Shown: one piece after another, positions 45,645 to 55,214 of the stretch
Layout: every line of letters begins with the position of its first letter
Position numbering within the stretch: the first letter of the stretch is position 1
DNA from: Noviherbaspirillum galbum
Lineage (GTDB): Bacteria; Pseudomonadota; Gammaproteobacteria; Burkholderiales; Burkholderiaceae_D
NCBI RefSeq assembly: GCF_010974945.1
Contig: NZ_JAAIVB010000008.1
Span: 124,001 to 188,000 of the forward strand
DNA length: 64,000 bases
Direction of reading: 5' to 3'
Position numbers and translations under genes: made by a program
The notes under the pieces: generated by a model
The model's database searches: none
Told to the model about the DNA's origin: nothing
Seen by the model: only the letters and a program-made list of their open reading frames with translations

Positions 45645-47063
45645 ATGGCACCGACTAATCACATTGCATCTGGCTCCAGTGTTGATGCTGCTAGCATGGG
45701 ACCAGCAGCTTCTCGACCTCAGAAACAGGTTCAATTACCCGACATCAAAGACGCTTATGAAAAACTGCATCCTCTTACAGGAGAGCCTTCGACGGATTGG
45801 CATTCGTTCGCGCCGGAAGATGTGAGCCTTCATGATATCGATACGCTCAGAAAAGAGCTAACCGACGCTTTCCCTCCTCCCGATTCGTGGGAAATGGCCG
45901 CTATCGAGAAGGGCCAGACGACCATCCTCATCTACAACACATCCTTTAAGTCCCAAGGTACAGATGATCTGAAGGCGGCGAAGATTGAGGGTGGAACTGT
46001 CTCGCATAATGGTTGGGAAACCGTTTCGGCAGGGAGCAGAATAGAAGCGGACATCAACAAAATGCTCCAACAAGGATGCAGCAAACGCGTCAACACAAGT
46101 GCGTCTGAAGAGTCATACGCACCCCCTTCTGATGATCCGTCCGATGACTCTGAAGCATTGGAGACTATTGCGCTTCATCATTCCCCTCAAATCGCTGCCC
46201 TTCAAGATTTAAACGAAATTTCTCCAGCGGTGGATTTTGAGGATAAGTCAGCCAGTGGCCCTGATCCTAAAGCACCGTCGCCGCTAGTCCTGACTATCAA
46301 CGGGAGTAATGCCAAACAAAAATCAGATTCAGCAGTGAAGCAGGAAACTGAAGCACGGCCAGGTCAAAACGCCATCGTCTCGCAGGTCGGCGTCAAGGTT
46401 TATCTGTGCGCGCCTCCTGGGAATGCGGATTCGACTTCCGAAAAAATTAATCGCAATAAGTCTGAATTGAGTTCTTTCATTCGCAACTTTCCAGAATTCA
46501 AAACGGATCGGTCTGGCACCAACTCATCTCAGCCTGTATCAACGTCCGCTGTTTCGTCGTCTAGGGAAATTTCCACCTTGGAGACGAAAAACCGCGTCAA
46601 GATGCTTCAAGTGAAAAGGGATGCTTTCAACGCCGATGTCGAGGTGCAAATCAAATCCGAAAAAGCGGATCACGCCAGTCGGATGAACAAGCTTGACACT
46701 AAATTACTTAAAGGGATTGGGTTGACAGAAGACCTGAAGCAGGCCCTCTGCAATGAAGAAATTAAGAATCAGGCCTACGGCAAAGCCATCTTGGCTTATC
46801 AAAATTGGCAACTAGAAAAAAATGCTAAGACTAAGCAAGAATTCATTAACACCTTCATTACCTGCAAAGATGAAAATCTAATCAATGAAGGCAAGGTTCC
46901 AGCATTTCATCTTAAGTACTACAGAAACAACCCGGTATTTGACGCTCCGCCAAAACATAGCGACAGTAGCTATAAGGAAATTTTGTATCGCCGCTTTCTC
47001 GGAAAATTTGAGGAAGCCGCAAAAGAAGTCGTGGCCTCGGCGAAGGCAAGCCTGCAGAAGTAG
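45645..47063 (+). CDS. AT-rich orphan protein of unknown function
   Basis: A 472-aa product I do not recognise. I take the ATG at 45645, six bases after AAGGGA; a TTG at 45630 and ATG at 45639 are alternatives. Its DNA is clearly richer in A and T than any other gene here and uses AT-ending codons (many aaa, gaa, aat, tca), which suggests horizontal acquisition. The product is soluble, without signal peptide or membrane helix; it starts with a Ser/Ala/Pro-rich tail, has Ser/Asp-rich disordered stretches (about 155-215 and 245-330) and a helical C-terminal third (about 330-472, LETKNRVKMLQVKRDAFNADVE onwards). This build resembles secreted effectors but no such motif is certain. Confidence 0.6.
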   Translation: MAPTNHIASGSSVDAASMGPAASRPQKQVQLPDIKDAYEKLHPLTGEPSTDWHSFAPEDVSLHDIDTLRKELTDAFPPPDSWEMAAIEKGQTTILIYNTSFKSQGTDDLKAAKIEGGTVSHNGWETVSAGSRIEADINKMLQQGCSKRVNTSASEESYAPPSDDPSDDSEALETIALHHSPQIAALQDLNEISPAVDFEDKSASGPDPKAPSPLVLTINGSNAKQKSDSAVKQETEARPGQNAIVSQVGVKVYLCAPPGNADSTSEKINRNKSELSSFIRNFPEFKTDRSGTNSSQPVSTSAVSSSREISTLETKNRVKMLQVKRDAFNADVEVQIKSEKADHASRMNKLDTKLLKGIGLTEDLKQALCNEEIKNQAYGKAILAYQNWQLEKNAKTKQEFINTFITCKDENLINEGKVPAFHLKYYRNNPVFDAPPKHSDSSYKEILYRRFLGKFEEAAKEVVASAKASLQK

Positions 47064-47137
47064 CTGGAAACATCTCGACTTTGCAGGCCCAGCGTCCAAC
47101 TTTCAGGTCGAACGCTGGGCATCTTCGCCTTGTCCCG

Positions 47138-47785
47138 TCATTTCCCCCTATTGGCCATCATCTCCTGATTCGCCTTGCGGTCCGCATTCACCTTCTGCGC
47201 AGCCGGCCGCTCGCTCACCATCTTCACATACTCCCGCACCGGCAAGCCGGCGAGCATGTCCTCCCCATACACCGCCTTGGTGGCCATGCTCACCAGCGGC
47301 AAATGCACCATCGCCACGCAATCGGCCATGGTGAACGCATCCCCCGCGATGTAAGGCCCGAACTTCGCCAGCTTGGTGAAGGCCGCGATGTTCCGCGTCA
47401 GCAGCTTGCGCGTGCGTTCGCGCACTTCATCGCTGGCCTTGCTGCCGAAGAAGGCTTCGCCATAGACTTCCCGCGCGACCAGTTCGAGATGCAGTTCCAT
47501 GAAAGTGATGAGTTCGCGCACCTTGGCCGCGGCGAAGGAATCTGCCGGCAGCAAGGGCTTTTCCGGATAGGCCGATTCGATGTAGTCCATGATGACCTGC
47601 GATTCGATCAGGCGGCCCTGCTCGGTTTCGATGAACGGAACCTTGCCCAGCACCGAGCGCTCGAGCAGCGCCGGGGAACGGTCGGCCCAGACGAGTTCTT
47701 CCTCGAAGGGCACGCCCTTTTCGAGCAGGGCGAACTTGACCTTGTTGTAGTAGTTGCTGACGGCAAAGCCGCAAAGTTTGAGCAT
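47138..47785 (-). CDS. Glutathione S-transferase family protein
   Basis: A 215-aa cytosolic GST-like protein. AGGAGAC eight bases upstream supports the ATG at 47785; the frame stays open beyond it. The thioredoxin fold is present (KLCGFAVSNYYNKVKFALLEKGVPFEE, GKVPFIETEQGRLIESQVIMDYIE, with the conserved cis-Pro and ES pair), followed by the all-helical domain with FTMADCVAMVHLPLV at the usual ADI position. The active-site residue is probably Ser11 or Tyr nearby. Substrate unknown. It is divergent from the crotonase gene, 96 bp away. Confidence 0.9.
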   Translation of the reverse strand: MLKLCGFAVSNYYNKVKFALLEKGVPFEEELVWADRSPALLERSVLGKVPFIETEQGRLIESQVIMDYIESAYPEKPLLPADSFAAAKVRELITFMELHLELVAREVYGEAFFGSKASDEVRERTRKLLTRNIAAFTKLAKFGPYIAGDAFTMADCVAMVHLPLVSMATKAVYGEDMLAGLPVREYVKMVSERPAAQKVNADRKANQEMMANRGK

Positions 47786-47881
47786 GGGATGTCTCCTGGT
47801 TGTGATATGCGACGCGGTCGCGGTCCTGAGTGGAAATTTCGGCAATAATACCGCTCTGAACCCAACTACACCACTTCCACC

Positions 47882-48661
47882 ATGGCTGCCGAGCTCCAGG
47901 CGTCCCGGCAGGACGCCACCCTGATCCTCACCCTTTCCAACCCGGGCGCGAAGAACGCCTTGCATCCCGACATGTACGGCGCGGCCATCGAGGCGCTGAC
48001 CACCGCCGAGCGCGACGACTCGGTGCGCGCCGTCGTGATCACCGGCGCCGACAAGTTCTTCTGTGCCGGCGGCAACCTGAACCGGCTGCTGGAAAACCGC
48101 AGCAAGGACCCGTCTGTGCAGGCCGATTCCATCGACCAGCTGCATGGCTGGATCGATGCCATCCGCGATTGTCCCAAGCCCGTCATCGCCGCCGTCGACG
48201 GCGCGGCGGCCGGGGCGGGATTCTCGCTCGCGCTTGCCAGCGACCTCATCGTTGCCGGAAGCTCGGCGAAGTTCGTGATGGCCTATGTGCGCGTGGGACT
48301 GACGCCTGACGGCGGCGCCTCCTGGTTCATTTCGCGCGCCCTGCCGAGGCAACTTGCAATGGAAATCCTGATCGAAGGCAAACCGGTGCTTGCGCCGCGG
48401 CTGTATGAACTTGGCGTGGTGAACCGCGTCGTGCCCGACGGCACCGCGCTCGACGTCGCCTTGCAGTGGGCCGAGGAATTGTCTGCCCTGTCACCGAATG
48501 CGGTCGAGCGCATCAAGGCCCTGAACCAGGAAGCGCAAAACAATTCGCTGACGCAGCACCTCGAAGCCGAGAAGCGCAGCTTCGTCGAAAGCCTGCATCA
48601 CCGCGATGCCCAGGAAGGCATCGGCGCCTTCCTCGAAAAACGAAAGCCCCACTACAAATGA
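47882..48661 (+). CDS. Enoyl-CoA hydratase/isomerase family protein
   Basis: A 259-aa crotonase. The oxyanion-hole segments are present (FFCAGGNLNRL and DGAAAGAGFSLALASD), and the later active-site position reads GLTPDGGASWFISR, with Asp where hydratases carry Glu, as seen in isomerase-type members such as PaaG. So it may isomerise or hydrate unsaturated acyl-CoA. It is the first gene of the unit crotonase - histidine phosphatase, whose start overlaps this stop as ATGA; a kinase and an acyl-CoA dehydrogenase follow. Position supports a role in fatty or aromatic acyl-CoA breakdown. Confidence 0.9.
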   Translation: MAAELQASRQDATLILTLSNPGAKNALHPDMYGAAIEALTTAERDDSVRAVVITGADKFFCAGGNLNRLLENRSKDPSVQADSIDQLHGWIDAIRDCPKPVIAAVDGAAAGAGFSLALASDLIVAGSSAKFVMAYVRVGLTPDGGASWFISRALPRQLAMEILIEGKPVLAPRLYELGVVNRVVPDGTALDVALQWAEELSALSPNAVERIKALNQEAQNNSLTQHLEAEKRSFVESLHHRDAQEGIGAFLEKRKPHYK

Positions 48662-49383
48662 CCGCACATCAACGACGCCGCATCTACCTCATGCGTCACG
48701 GCAACGTGACCTACTTCGACCAGCAAGGCAAGCCCTTCCTGCCCGAGCAGGTGCCGCTCAATGAACTCGGACGCGAGCAAGCCACCGCCGCTGGCCAGAT
48801 TTTTGCCGCAGAAGGAATCCGCTTCGACAAGGTGATCGTTTCCGGCTTGCCGCGCACGGTCGAGACGGCAACGCGCGTCTTGATGGCGACCGGCCAGGAC
48901 ATTCCACTCGAGGTGCAGGAAGACCTGGTCGAACTGCGCGGCGGCAAGCTGTCGGCGATCCCCGACGAAGATCTCCGGGAAGCCTTCGTCGGCGCCTTCG
49001 ATGGCGTCGTTCCCGAACAGAAGCAGTTTCTTGGTGGCGAAAGCATCGGCCAGCTCATGGACCGCGTTCATCCCGCGATCGACAGGCTGCGCGCCGACAA
49101 AAGCTGGGACACGGTGCTTCTCGTGCTGCACGGCGGCGTCAATCGCGCGATTCTCTCTTACGCCCTCACGAATCAACGCATCTACCTCGGCAATCTGGCG
49201 CAGACCGCGGGCTGCATCAATGCCATCGACGTCGGCGAGCAGCAGGCCGACTGGGTGGTGCGGGTCATGAATTTTTCCGCGATATCCACCCTGCAGGGCG
49301 AGTCGCGCCACACCACCATGGAAGTCCTGCTCGAGCAGTACATGAAATCGCGCGGGCTGCGGAAAGGGGAAAAAGAAAAATAA
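48658..49383 (+). CDS. Histidine phosphatase (phosphoglycerate mutase-like)
   Basis: A 241-aa member of the histidine phosphatase superfamily. The frame is open upstream, but the ATG at 48658 overlaps the crotonase stop as ATGA, so that is the likely start. Catalytic motif RRIYLMRHGNV (His nucleophile) and the later VLHGGVNRAI segment with the second His; VSGLPRTVETATRVL contains the phosphate-pocket Arg. True glycolytic mutase is unlikely given the context and lack of its full signature. It sits between the crotonase and the APH-type kinase, so a phosphorylated CoA or acyl substrate is conceivable. Confidence 0.88.
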   Translation: MTAHQRRRIYLMRHGNVTYFDQQGKPFLPEQVPLNELGREQATAAGQIFAAEGIRFDKVIVSGLPRTVETATRVLMATGQDIPLEVQEDLVELRGGKLSAIPDEDLREAFVGAFDGVVPEQKQFLGGESIGQLMDRVHPAIDRLRADKSWDTVLLVLHGGVNRAILSYALTNQRIYLGNLAQTAGCINAIDVGEQQADWVVRVMNFSAISTLQGESRHTTMEVLLEQYMKSRGLRKGEKEK

Positions 49384-49404
49384 GGCCCGCATCGCGGCAA
49401 AATA

Positions 49405-49432
49405 GTACGGTCGTACACTTATGTTGTAGAAT
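49405..49432 (+). promoter_or_regulatory. Palindromic operator and -10 before the kinase/ACAD pair
   Basis: GTACGGTCGTAC (49405-49416) is a palindrome with 5-bp arms about a 2-bp centre, and TAGAAT (49427-49432), a 5-of-6 -10 match, follows it ten bases later. The dyad would overlap the -35 region, the position of a repressor operator such as those of TetR-family regulators of acyl-CoA genes. No regulator gene is visible next to it. Confidence 0.4.
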
Positions 49433-49470
49433 GGTCCGGATCCCCTGCCCTAACCAACCAAGGAGACGAG

Positions 49471-50535
49471 ATGTACGAGGAATACATGGGCACGCGCCCG
49501 GTGTCGGAACGCCAGAAGTTCGACGTCGCCGCGCTAGAGAACTACATGCGCGAGCATGTGCCGGGCTTCGCCGGGAACCTGAGCATCGAGCAGTTCAAGG
49601 GCGGGCAATCCAACCCGACATTCAAGCTCACCGCCGGCGACCAGCGCTACGTGCTGCGCACCAAGCCCGGCCCGGCCGCCAAGCTGCTTCCGTCGGCGCA
49701 CGCCATCGACCGCGAATTCCGCGTCATGAATGCGCTCAACAAGGCCGGCTTTCCCGCGGCGAAACAGTTCGCGCTCTGCCAGGACGAGTCCATCATCGGC
49801 CGCGCCTTCTACATCATGGATTTCGTCGATGGCCGCGTGCTCTGGGACCAGTCCCTGCCGGGCATGAGCCCCGAGCAGCGCGCCGAAATCTATGACGAGA
49901 TGAACCGCGTCATCTCGCAGCTCCACACCATCGATTACAACGCCATCGGCCTCGGCGACTACGGCAAGCCGGGCAACTACTTCGCGCGCCAGATCGACCG
50001 CTGGACCAAGCAGTACCGCGCCTCCGAGACCGAAAAGATCGAGGCCATGGACAAGCTGATCGACTGGCTGCCGGCCAACATTCCGCCTGGCGACGACACA
50101 AGCATCGTGCACGGCGACTACCGCCTCGACAACATGATCTTCCATCCCACCGAGCCGCGCGTGCTCGCGGTGCTCGACTGGGAATTGTCGACGCTCGGCC
50201 ATCCGCTCGCCGACTTCTCGTATCACTGCATGAGCTGGCACATTCCCCAGGGCCAGTTCCGCGGCATAGGCGGCCTCGACCTCGAATCGCTCGGCATTCC
50301 GAGCGAGGACGCATACATCGCGAAATACTGCGAGCGCACGGGCAAGACCATCCGCAAGGAAGATTTCAATTTCTACCTGGCGTACAACATGTTCCGCATG
50401 GCCGGCATCCTGCAGGGCATCATGAAGCGCTATGTGGATGGCACCGCGTCCAGCGAACAGGCGCTGAAGTCCGGACAGGCGGCGCGCCCGATGGCGGAAA
50501 TGGGATGGCGCTACGCATCCGGCCAGGCCGGCTGA
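49471..50535 (+). CDS. APH-family kinase, 4-hydroxyacyl-CoA kinase candidate
   Basis: A 354-aa aminoglycoside-phosphotransferase-fold protein with a strong AGGAGACG ribosome site. Kinase motifs: VLRTKPGPAAKLLPSAHAIDREF (ATP Lys and Glu), the catalytic loop IVHGDYRLDNMIFHP and the metal segment LAVLDWELSTLGHPLADF. The pattern is that of the ACAD10/ACAD11 N-terminal kinase and of LvaA, which phosphorylates 4-hydroxyvaleryl-CoA, not of drug-resistance enzymes. An acyl-CoA dehydrogenase gene with the same AAGGAGACGA leader follows 52 bp downstream, the same partnership that is fused in ACAD11. The lvaB-type small partner is absent. Confidence 0.9.
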   Translation: MYEEYMGTRPVSERQKFDVAALENYMREHVPGFAGNLSIEQFKGGQSNPTFKLTAGDQRYVLRTKPGPAAKLLPSAHAIDREFRVMNALNKAGFPAAKQFALCQDESIIGRAFYIMDFVDGRVLWDQSLPGMSPEQRAEIYDEMNRVISQLHTIDYNAIGLGDYGKPGNYFARQIDRWTKQYRASETEKIEAMDKLIDWLPANIPPGDDTSIVHGDYRLDNMIFHPTEPRVLAVLDWELSTLGHPLADFSYHCMSWHIPQGQFRGIGGLDLESLGIPSEDAYIAKYCERTGKTIRKEDFNFYLAYNMFRMAGILQGIMKRYVDGTASSEQALKSGQAARPMAEMGWRYASGQAG

Positions 50536-50587
50536 TACCAGGCCTGGACAAGACCAAGGCAAAGCAACTCACACATAAGGAGACGAC

Positions 50588-51850
<1,263 letters not shown>

Positions 51851-51962
51851 TGCCGATCTGAACTTCCTTGCGCGCGCGATTCTCCCGCGCGCAAGGCAGG
51901 GACGACCGAACTTATGCATAATCGATCGTCGGCGTCCCTGCCCATAAGAAGAAGGAGAATCC

Positions 51963-52655
51963 ATGATCGATGTGTATTCCAGCGCAACGCCCAACGGCCA
52001 CAAGGTGCATATCCTGCTGGAGGAATGCGGATTGCCTTACCGGCTGCATTACGTGAACATCGGCGCCGGCGACCAGTTCAAGCCGGACTTCCTGGCAATA
52101 TCCCCCAACAACAAGATTCCCGCGATCGTCGACCCGGACGGTCCGGACGGCAAGCCCATGGCGCTGTTCGAGTCCGGCGCCATCCTCGTCTACCTCGCAA
52201 GCAAGGTCGGCAGGTTTCTGGGCGCGTCTGATCGCGACAAGTTCAACACGCTGCAATGGCTGATGTTCCAGATGGGTGGCGTCGGCCCCATGCTGGGCCA
52301 GGCGCATCATTTCCGCATTTACGCGCCGGAAAAGATCGACTACGCCATCAACCGGTACACCAACGAAGCGAAGCGGCTGTACGGCGTCATCGACAAGCAG
52401 CTCGTCGATCACCCCTGGCTGGCGGGCGAGGAATACACCATCGCGGACATCGCCACCTTTCCCTGGCTGCGCTCATGGAAGAACCAGGGCGTGGAGATCG
52501 ATGAATTTCCGCACCTGAAGGAATGGTTCGACCGCATCGCCGCGCGGCCTGCGGTCGTCAAGGGCGTGGCGGCATTCGCGGATGTGCACAAGCCGCTCAC
52601 CGACGACAAGTCGCGTGAAGTCCTGTTCGGCAAGACCCAGTACGAGAAACGATGA
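51963..52655 (+). CDS. yfcG: Disulfide-bond oxidoreductase, YfcG-type GST
   Basis: Glutathione transferase of the Nu class, with glutathione-disulfide reductase activity in E. coli YfcG. The 230-aa product reads MIDVYSSATPNGHKVHILLEECGLPYRL, then FLAISPNNKIPAIVDPDGPDGK, LFESGAILVYLASKVG, and QWLMFQMGGVGPMLGQAHHF, all close to YfcG. The Thr9-Pro10-Asn11 active-site trio is conserved. It starts 112 bp after the acyl-CoA dehydrogenase, with GAAGGAG just upstream. Confidence 0.93.
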   Translation: MIDVYSSATPNGHKVHILLEECGLPYRLHYVNIGAGDQFKPDFLAISPNNKIPAIVDPDGPDGKPMALFESGAILVYLASKVGRFLGASDRDKFNTLQWLMFQMGGVGPMLGQAHHFRIYAPEKIDYAINRYTNEAKRLYGVIDKQLVDHPWLAGEEYTIADIATFPWLRSWKNQGVEIDEFPHLKEWFDRIAARPAVVKGVAAFADVHKPLTDDKSREVLFGKTQYEKR

Positions 52656-52666
52656 GATGGTGGGAT

Positions 52667-52720
52667 GCCTTGCCGCGGGCAAGGCTTGCGACGGCACCCT
52701 CGTTGCTGCCGAGGGATGCC
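52667..52720. terminator. Tandem hairpins between convergent genes
   Basis: The first hairpin has 8-bp arms (52667-52674 and 52678-52685) around a 3-nt loop. The second has a 10-bp stem with one bulge (52693-52702 and 52710-52720) around a 7-nt loop. They fill the 77-bp gap between yfcG and the DUF5666 gene, which point at each other. No T-run is obvious, but the position fits bidirectional termination. Confidence 0.5.
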
Positions 52721-52732
52721 GCCGCGGAGGAC

Positions 52733-54286
52733 TTACTTCACCAGCTTGATCTTCGTTGCGCGGAACACGCCGCCGGAAACCACGCCTTCGATCACGACCG
52801 TCTTGCCGGAAAGCGCTGCCTGCTCGACATTCACGAAGAGCGTGCCGCTGGTCCACTGCACGGTGACGCTCTCCGTGCCGCTGCCAATGGTCAGGGTCTT
52901 GGCAACGAGATCGACCTTCACCACGAGTCCGCTGCGCGCCTGGATGGTCACGTTTTCCTGGGGCGTTTCGCATTTCACCTGCGTCGCTGCCAGCTTGCCG
53001 CCGGTCGCCAGCTTGCCTTCGACTTCGACCTGGACGTTGTTCGCCAGCGCGGTCGTTCCGCAGGTGACCTTCGCGTTGCTGGCATCGACCTGGACGTCCC
53101 GCACCGTGAAGTCCGCGTTCGACTTGAAGTTCAGGATCGTGCCGTGCAGCTCGACGTCGCCGATTCCTTCCGTCTCCAGCGTGCGCAGCGTAATGGTCTG
53201 TGCCTTCAGGCTGCCGTTCGCCTGGAAAGTCCCCTTGACGCGCACATAGGCCCCATCCTTCAGGTCGGCGAATGTCTTGCCGGCCTGGTCAAAGGTGGCC
53301 GACGATGCATCGATGCTGATGCCATCGATCACGAAGGTCTTGGCCGTGGGATCGAGTTTCGCGATTGCACCGCCAAGCTGGAAGTCCATGCTCTGGTTCT
53401 CGGACTTGCGGTCGCGGATCTTGATCTTCGTGGCGTTGGCGGTGGTAACCTGCGCCGGAGAGGCGGTCGCGGTGGTGGTGCCGGTGGTGGTGCCGGTCGT
53501 CGTCGTGGTGCCAGTGCTGCCCGTGGTCGTCGTCGTTGCCGGCGCCGTCGTCACCGCGTTCTGCGGGATCCAGATCGCCACTTCCTGTCCCTCGGCCAGC
53601 GTCATCGAGGCCGGAGTGACATTCGCATTGCCGTAGTTCACCACGAGGTCATTGATCTTGAAGGTCTTCGCGCTCGCCGACAGGGACGACACGATGCCGC
53701 GCAGTACGCTCGCTTCCGCCGAAACCTTCTTCTCGATGCGCGTGGCCTGGATGACCGTCTTGCCGGCGCTATCCGTTTTCGCCAGTCCATGGACTTCGAC
53801 TTGGTCATTGAGGGCAACGTCGGCCAGCTTGGCATAGGGATCGCCGAAGACCGTCACGGGACCGAGGCTGGCATCGGTGTTGATCCTGATGTTCTGGCCC
53901 AGCACCGTCAGGGTACCCGCGCTGCCGTCGACGGCGCTGACGGCCCCTTCCACCTGCGATTCCACGCGGATGAGCCGCGCCGCGAGGCTGGCATCATTTT
54001 CCACCATGACGTGCTGTCCCAGCTTGAGTTCCTGGCTCGCGATGCTGCCGTCGGCATTTTCCTTGCCGGCGGTGACGTTGCGGTCGTCCACCCGCTTGCC
54101 ATCGACGAAGATGCTGCCGAAACCGGTGACGGTGCCGGACATGAATGAATCCGCGAGCACGGTCGAGGCTGCGGGCGTGTTGCTTGCGGCGCTTGCCGAA
54201 TCGCCGCCACCGCCGCCGCAGGCTGACATGATGAGGGCTGCGCAGGCCGCCGCGATGAGAGAGTACTGGATAGGATGCTTGTTCAT
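52733..54286 (-). CDS. DUF5666-repeat lipoprotein
   Basis: A 517-aa exported lipoprotein. The start at 54286 has AAGGAGGG upstream; the signal ends at IMSAC with lipidated Cys23, followed by GGGGGDS. The mature protein is a chain of beta-rich repeats of DUF5666/OB-like type, each with a GTVTGFGSIFVDGKRV- or VEGAVSAVD-like opening and an N/V/E-V-E-V core, for example VEVHGLAKTD, VEVEGKLATGG and GTILNFKSN. A Thr/Gly-rich spacer (about 250-285) separates two halves and is coded by a repetitive acc/acg tract (53465-53560). Function unknown; probably an envelope or surface protein. Confidence 0.85.
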   Translation of the reverse strand: MNKHPIQYSLIAAACAALIMSACGGGGGDSASAASNTPAASTVLADSFMSGTVTGFGSIFVDGKRVDDRNVTAGKENADGSIASQELKLGQHVMVENDASLAARLIRVESQVEGAVSAVDGSAGTLTVLGQNIRINTDASLGPVTVFGDPYAKLADVALNDQVEVHGLAKTDSAGKTVIQATRIEKKVSAEASVLRGIVSSLSASAKTFKINDLVVNYGNANVTPASMTLAEGQEVAIWIPQNAVTTAPATTTTTGSTGTTTTTGTTTGTTTATASPAQVTTANATKIKIRDRKSENQSMDFQLGGAIAKLDPTAKTFVIDGISIDASSATFDQAGKTFADLKDGAYVRVKGTFQANGSLKAQTITLRTLETEGIGDVELHGTILNFKSNADFTVRDVQVDASNAKVTCGTTALANNVQVEVEGKLATGGKLAATQVKCETPQENVTIQARSGLVVKVDLVAKTLTIGSGTESVTVQWTSGTLFVNVEQAALSGKTVVIEGVVSGGVFRATKIKLVK

Positions 54287-54432
54287 GCTGCCCTCCTTGG
54301 CATAATCGATGAAGTGTTCTGTGATGACACGCTGGACTGGGCAAAGTGTAATCATGCAATTTCTGCGTGTTGCCATATGTCATCAGCTGTTACACACAAT
54401 GCACTCCGTAACACATTCGCAAGGAATCCGAC

Positions 54433-55086
54433 TTGTCCAAGCCCACACTCGAAACCGCGCTGCACCTACTGCATTCCTGCGAATCCGGCGCCCTTGCCAC
54501 CCATTCGCAGCAGGTGCCAGGCTATCCATTCGCCACCGTCCTTCCCTACGCGCCGACAGCGCTCCATGAACCGCTTTTCCTGATGAGCGGCCTTGCTGAG
54601 CATGCACGCAACCTCAAGGCCGACCGGCGCGCCAGCCTGCTGGTCGCCGCCCCCGGCACGCAAGACGTGCTGGAATCCGCGCGCATGACCATGGTGGGCG
54701 AAATCGAATTCCTCGACAGGTCGGAAGCATTGGCCGCACGCTATCTGCGGTACCGGCCCGAAGCCGAATCCTACCTCGCGCTTGGCGACATGTTCTTTTG
54801 CGTGCTTCGGCCCCGTCGCATCCGTTTCATCGGTGGGTTTGCAAGGATGGGATGGCTGGACTTCGCGGAAACGCCGCCTGCATTGACGATCACGCCGGAA
54901 CGCGAAGCCTCCGTGATCGCGAGTGCAAAGATTCCGCCGGCAGTCCTCCTGCTAGGCATCGATGCGTATGGCATCGACATGCACCGTGCCGGCCACCGGG
55001 AACGGATCAGCTTTTCCACGCCGGCAGGCGACGACCTCGAAGCTTGCGTAGCAACTGCCTTGGCTAGCATCCGCGGACGCGCCTGA
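54433..55086 (+). CDS. HugZ-type heme utilisation/pyridoxamine oxidase-fold protein
   Basis: A 217-aa protein with a TTG start at 54433 and AAGGA seven bases upstream. The N-terminal half is the FMN-binding split barrel fold of pyridoxamine phosphate oxidases (ESGALATHSQQVPGYPFATVLPYAPTALHEPLFLMSGLAEHARNL), the C-terminal half matches the DUF2470 extension seen in HugZ heme-degrading proteins (LLLGIDAYGIDMHRAGHRERISF). In bacteria such proteins help take iron from heme; the following Fur-controlled tonB operon agrees. A general stress flavoprotein is the alternative. Confidence 0.85.
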   Translation: MSKPTLETALHLLHSCESGALATHSQQVPGYPFATVLPYAPTALHEPLFLMSGLAEHARNLKADRRASLLVAAPGTQDVLESARMTMVGEIEFLDRSEALAARYLRYRPEAESYLALGDMFFCVLRPRRIRFIGGFARMGWLDFAETPPALTITPEREASVIASAKIPPAVLLLGIDAYGIDMHRAGHRERISFSTPAGDDLEACVATALASIRGRA

Positions 55087-55125
55087 AAATTGCCAATTTG
55101 ATGCGGTTCCCATGCAAAAGTGCGA

Positions 55126-55147
55126 TATAATAATGCGAATCATTCTT
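55126..55147 (+). promoter_or_regulatory. Fur box and -10 before tonB-exbBD
   Basis: A perfect TATAAT (55126-55131) overlaps a Fur-box-like site (55129-55147) that agrees with the 19-bp palindromic consensus at 14 positions, including the central AATCATT. It lies 68 bp before tonB, and Fur-iron binding there would block polymerase, giving iron repression of the uptake operon. Confidence 0.8.
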
Positions 55148-55214
55148 ATTTATAAAAACCGTCCGGCGCGCCGCAACCACTTCCGGTTGCACGCTTCCCG
55201 ACAGCAATTCGCCC

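Noticed and set aside
53277-53636. Val-rich plus-strand frame over the Thr-rich tract
   Set aside because: It is the complement of the DUF5666 Thr/Gly-rich linker codons.
54388-54413. Inverted TGTTAC-N14-GTAACA between the DUF5666 and hugZ-like genes
   Set aside because: Six-base arms with a long spacer; resembles OmpR half-sites but in the wrong orientation for its usual tandem binding.
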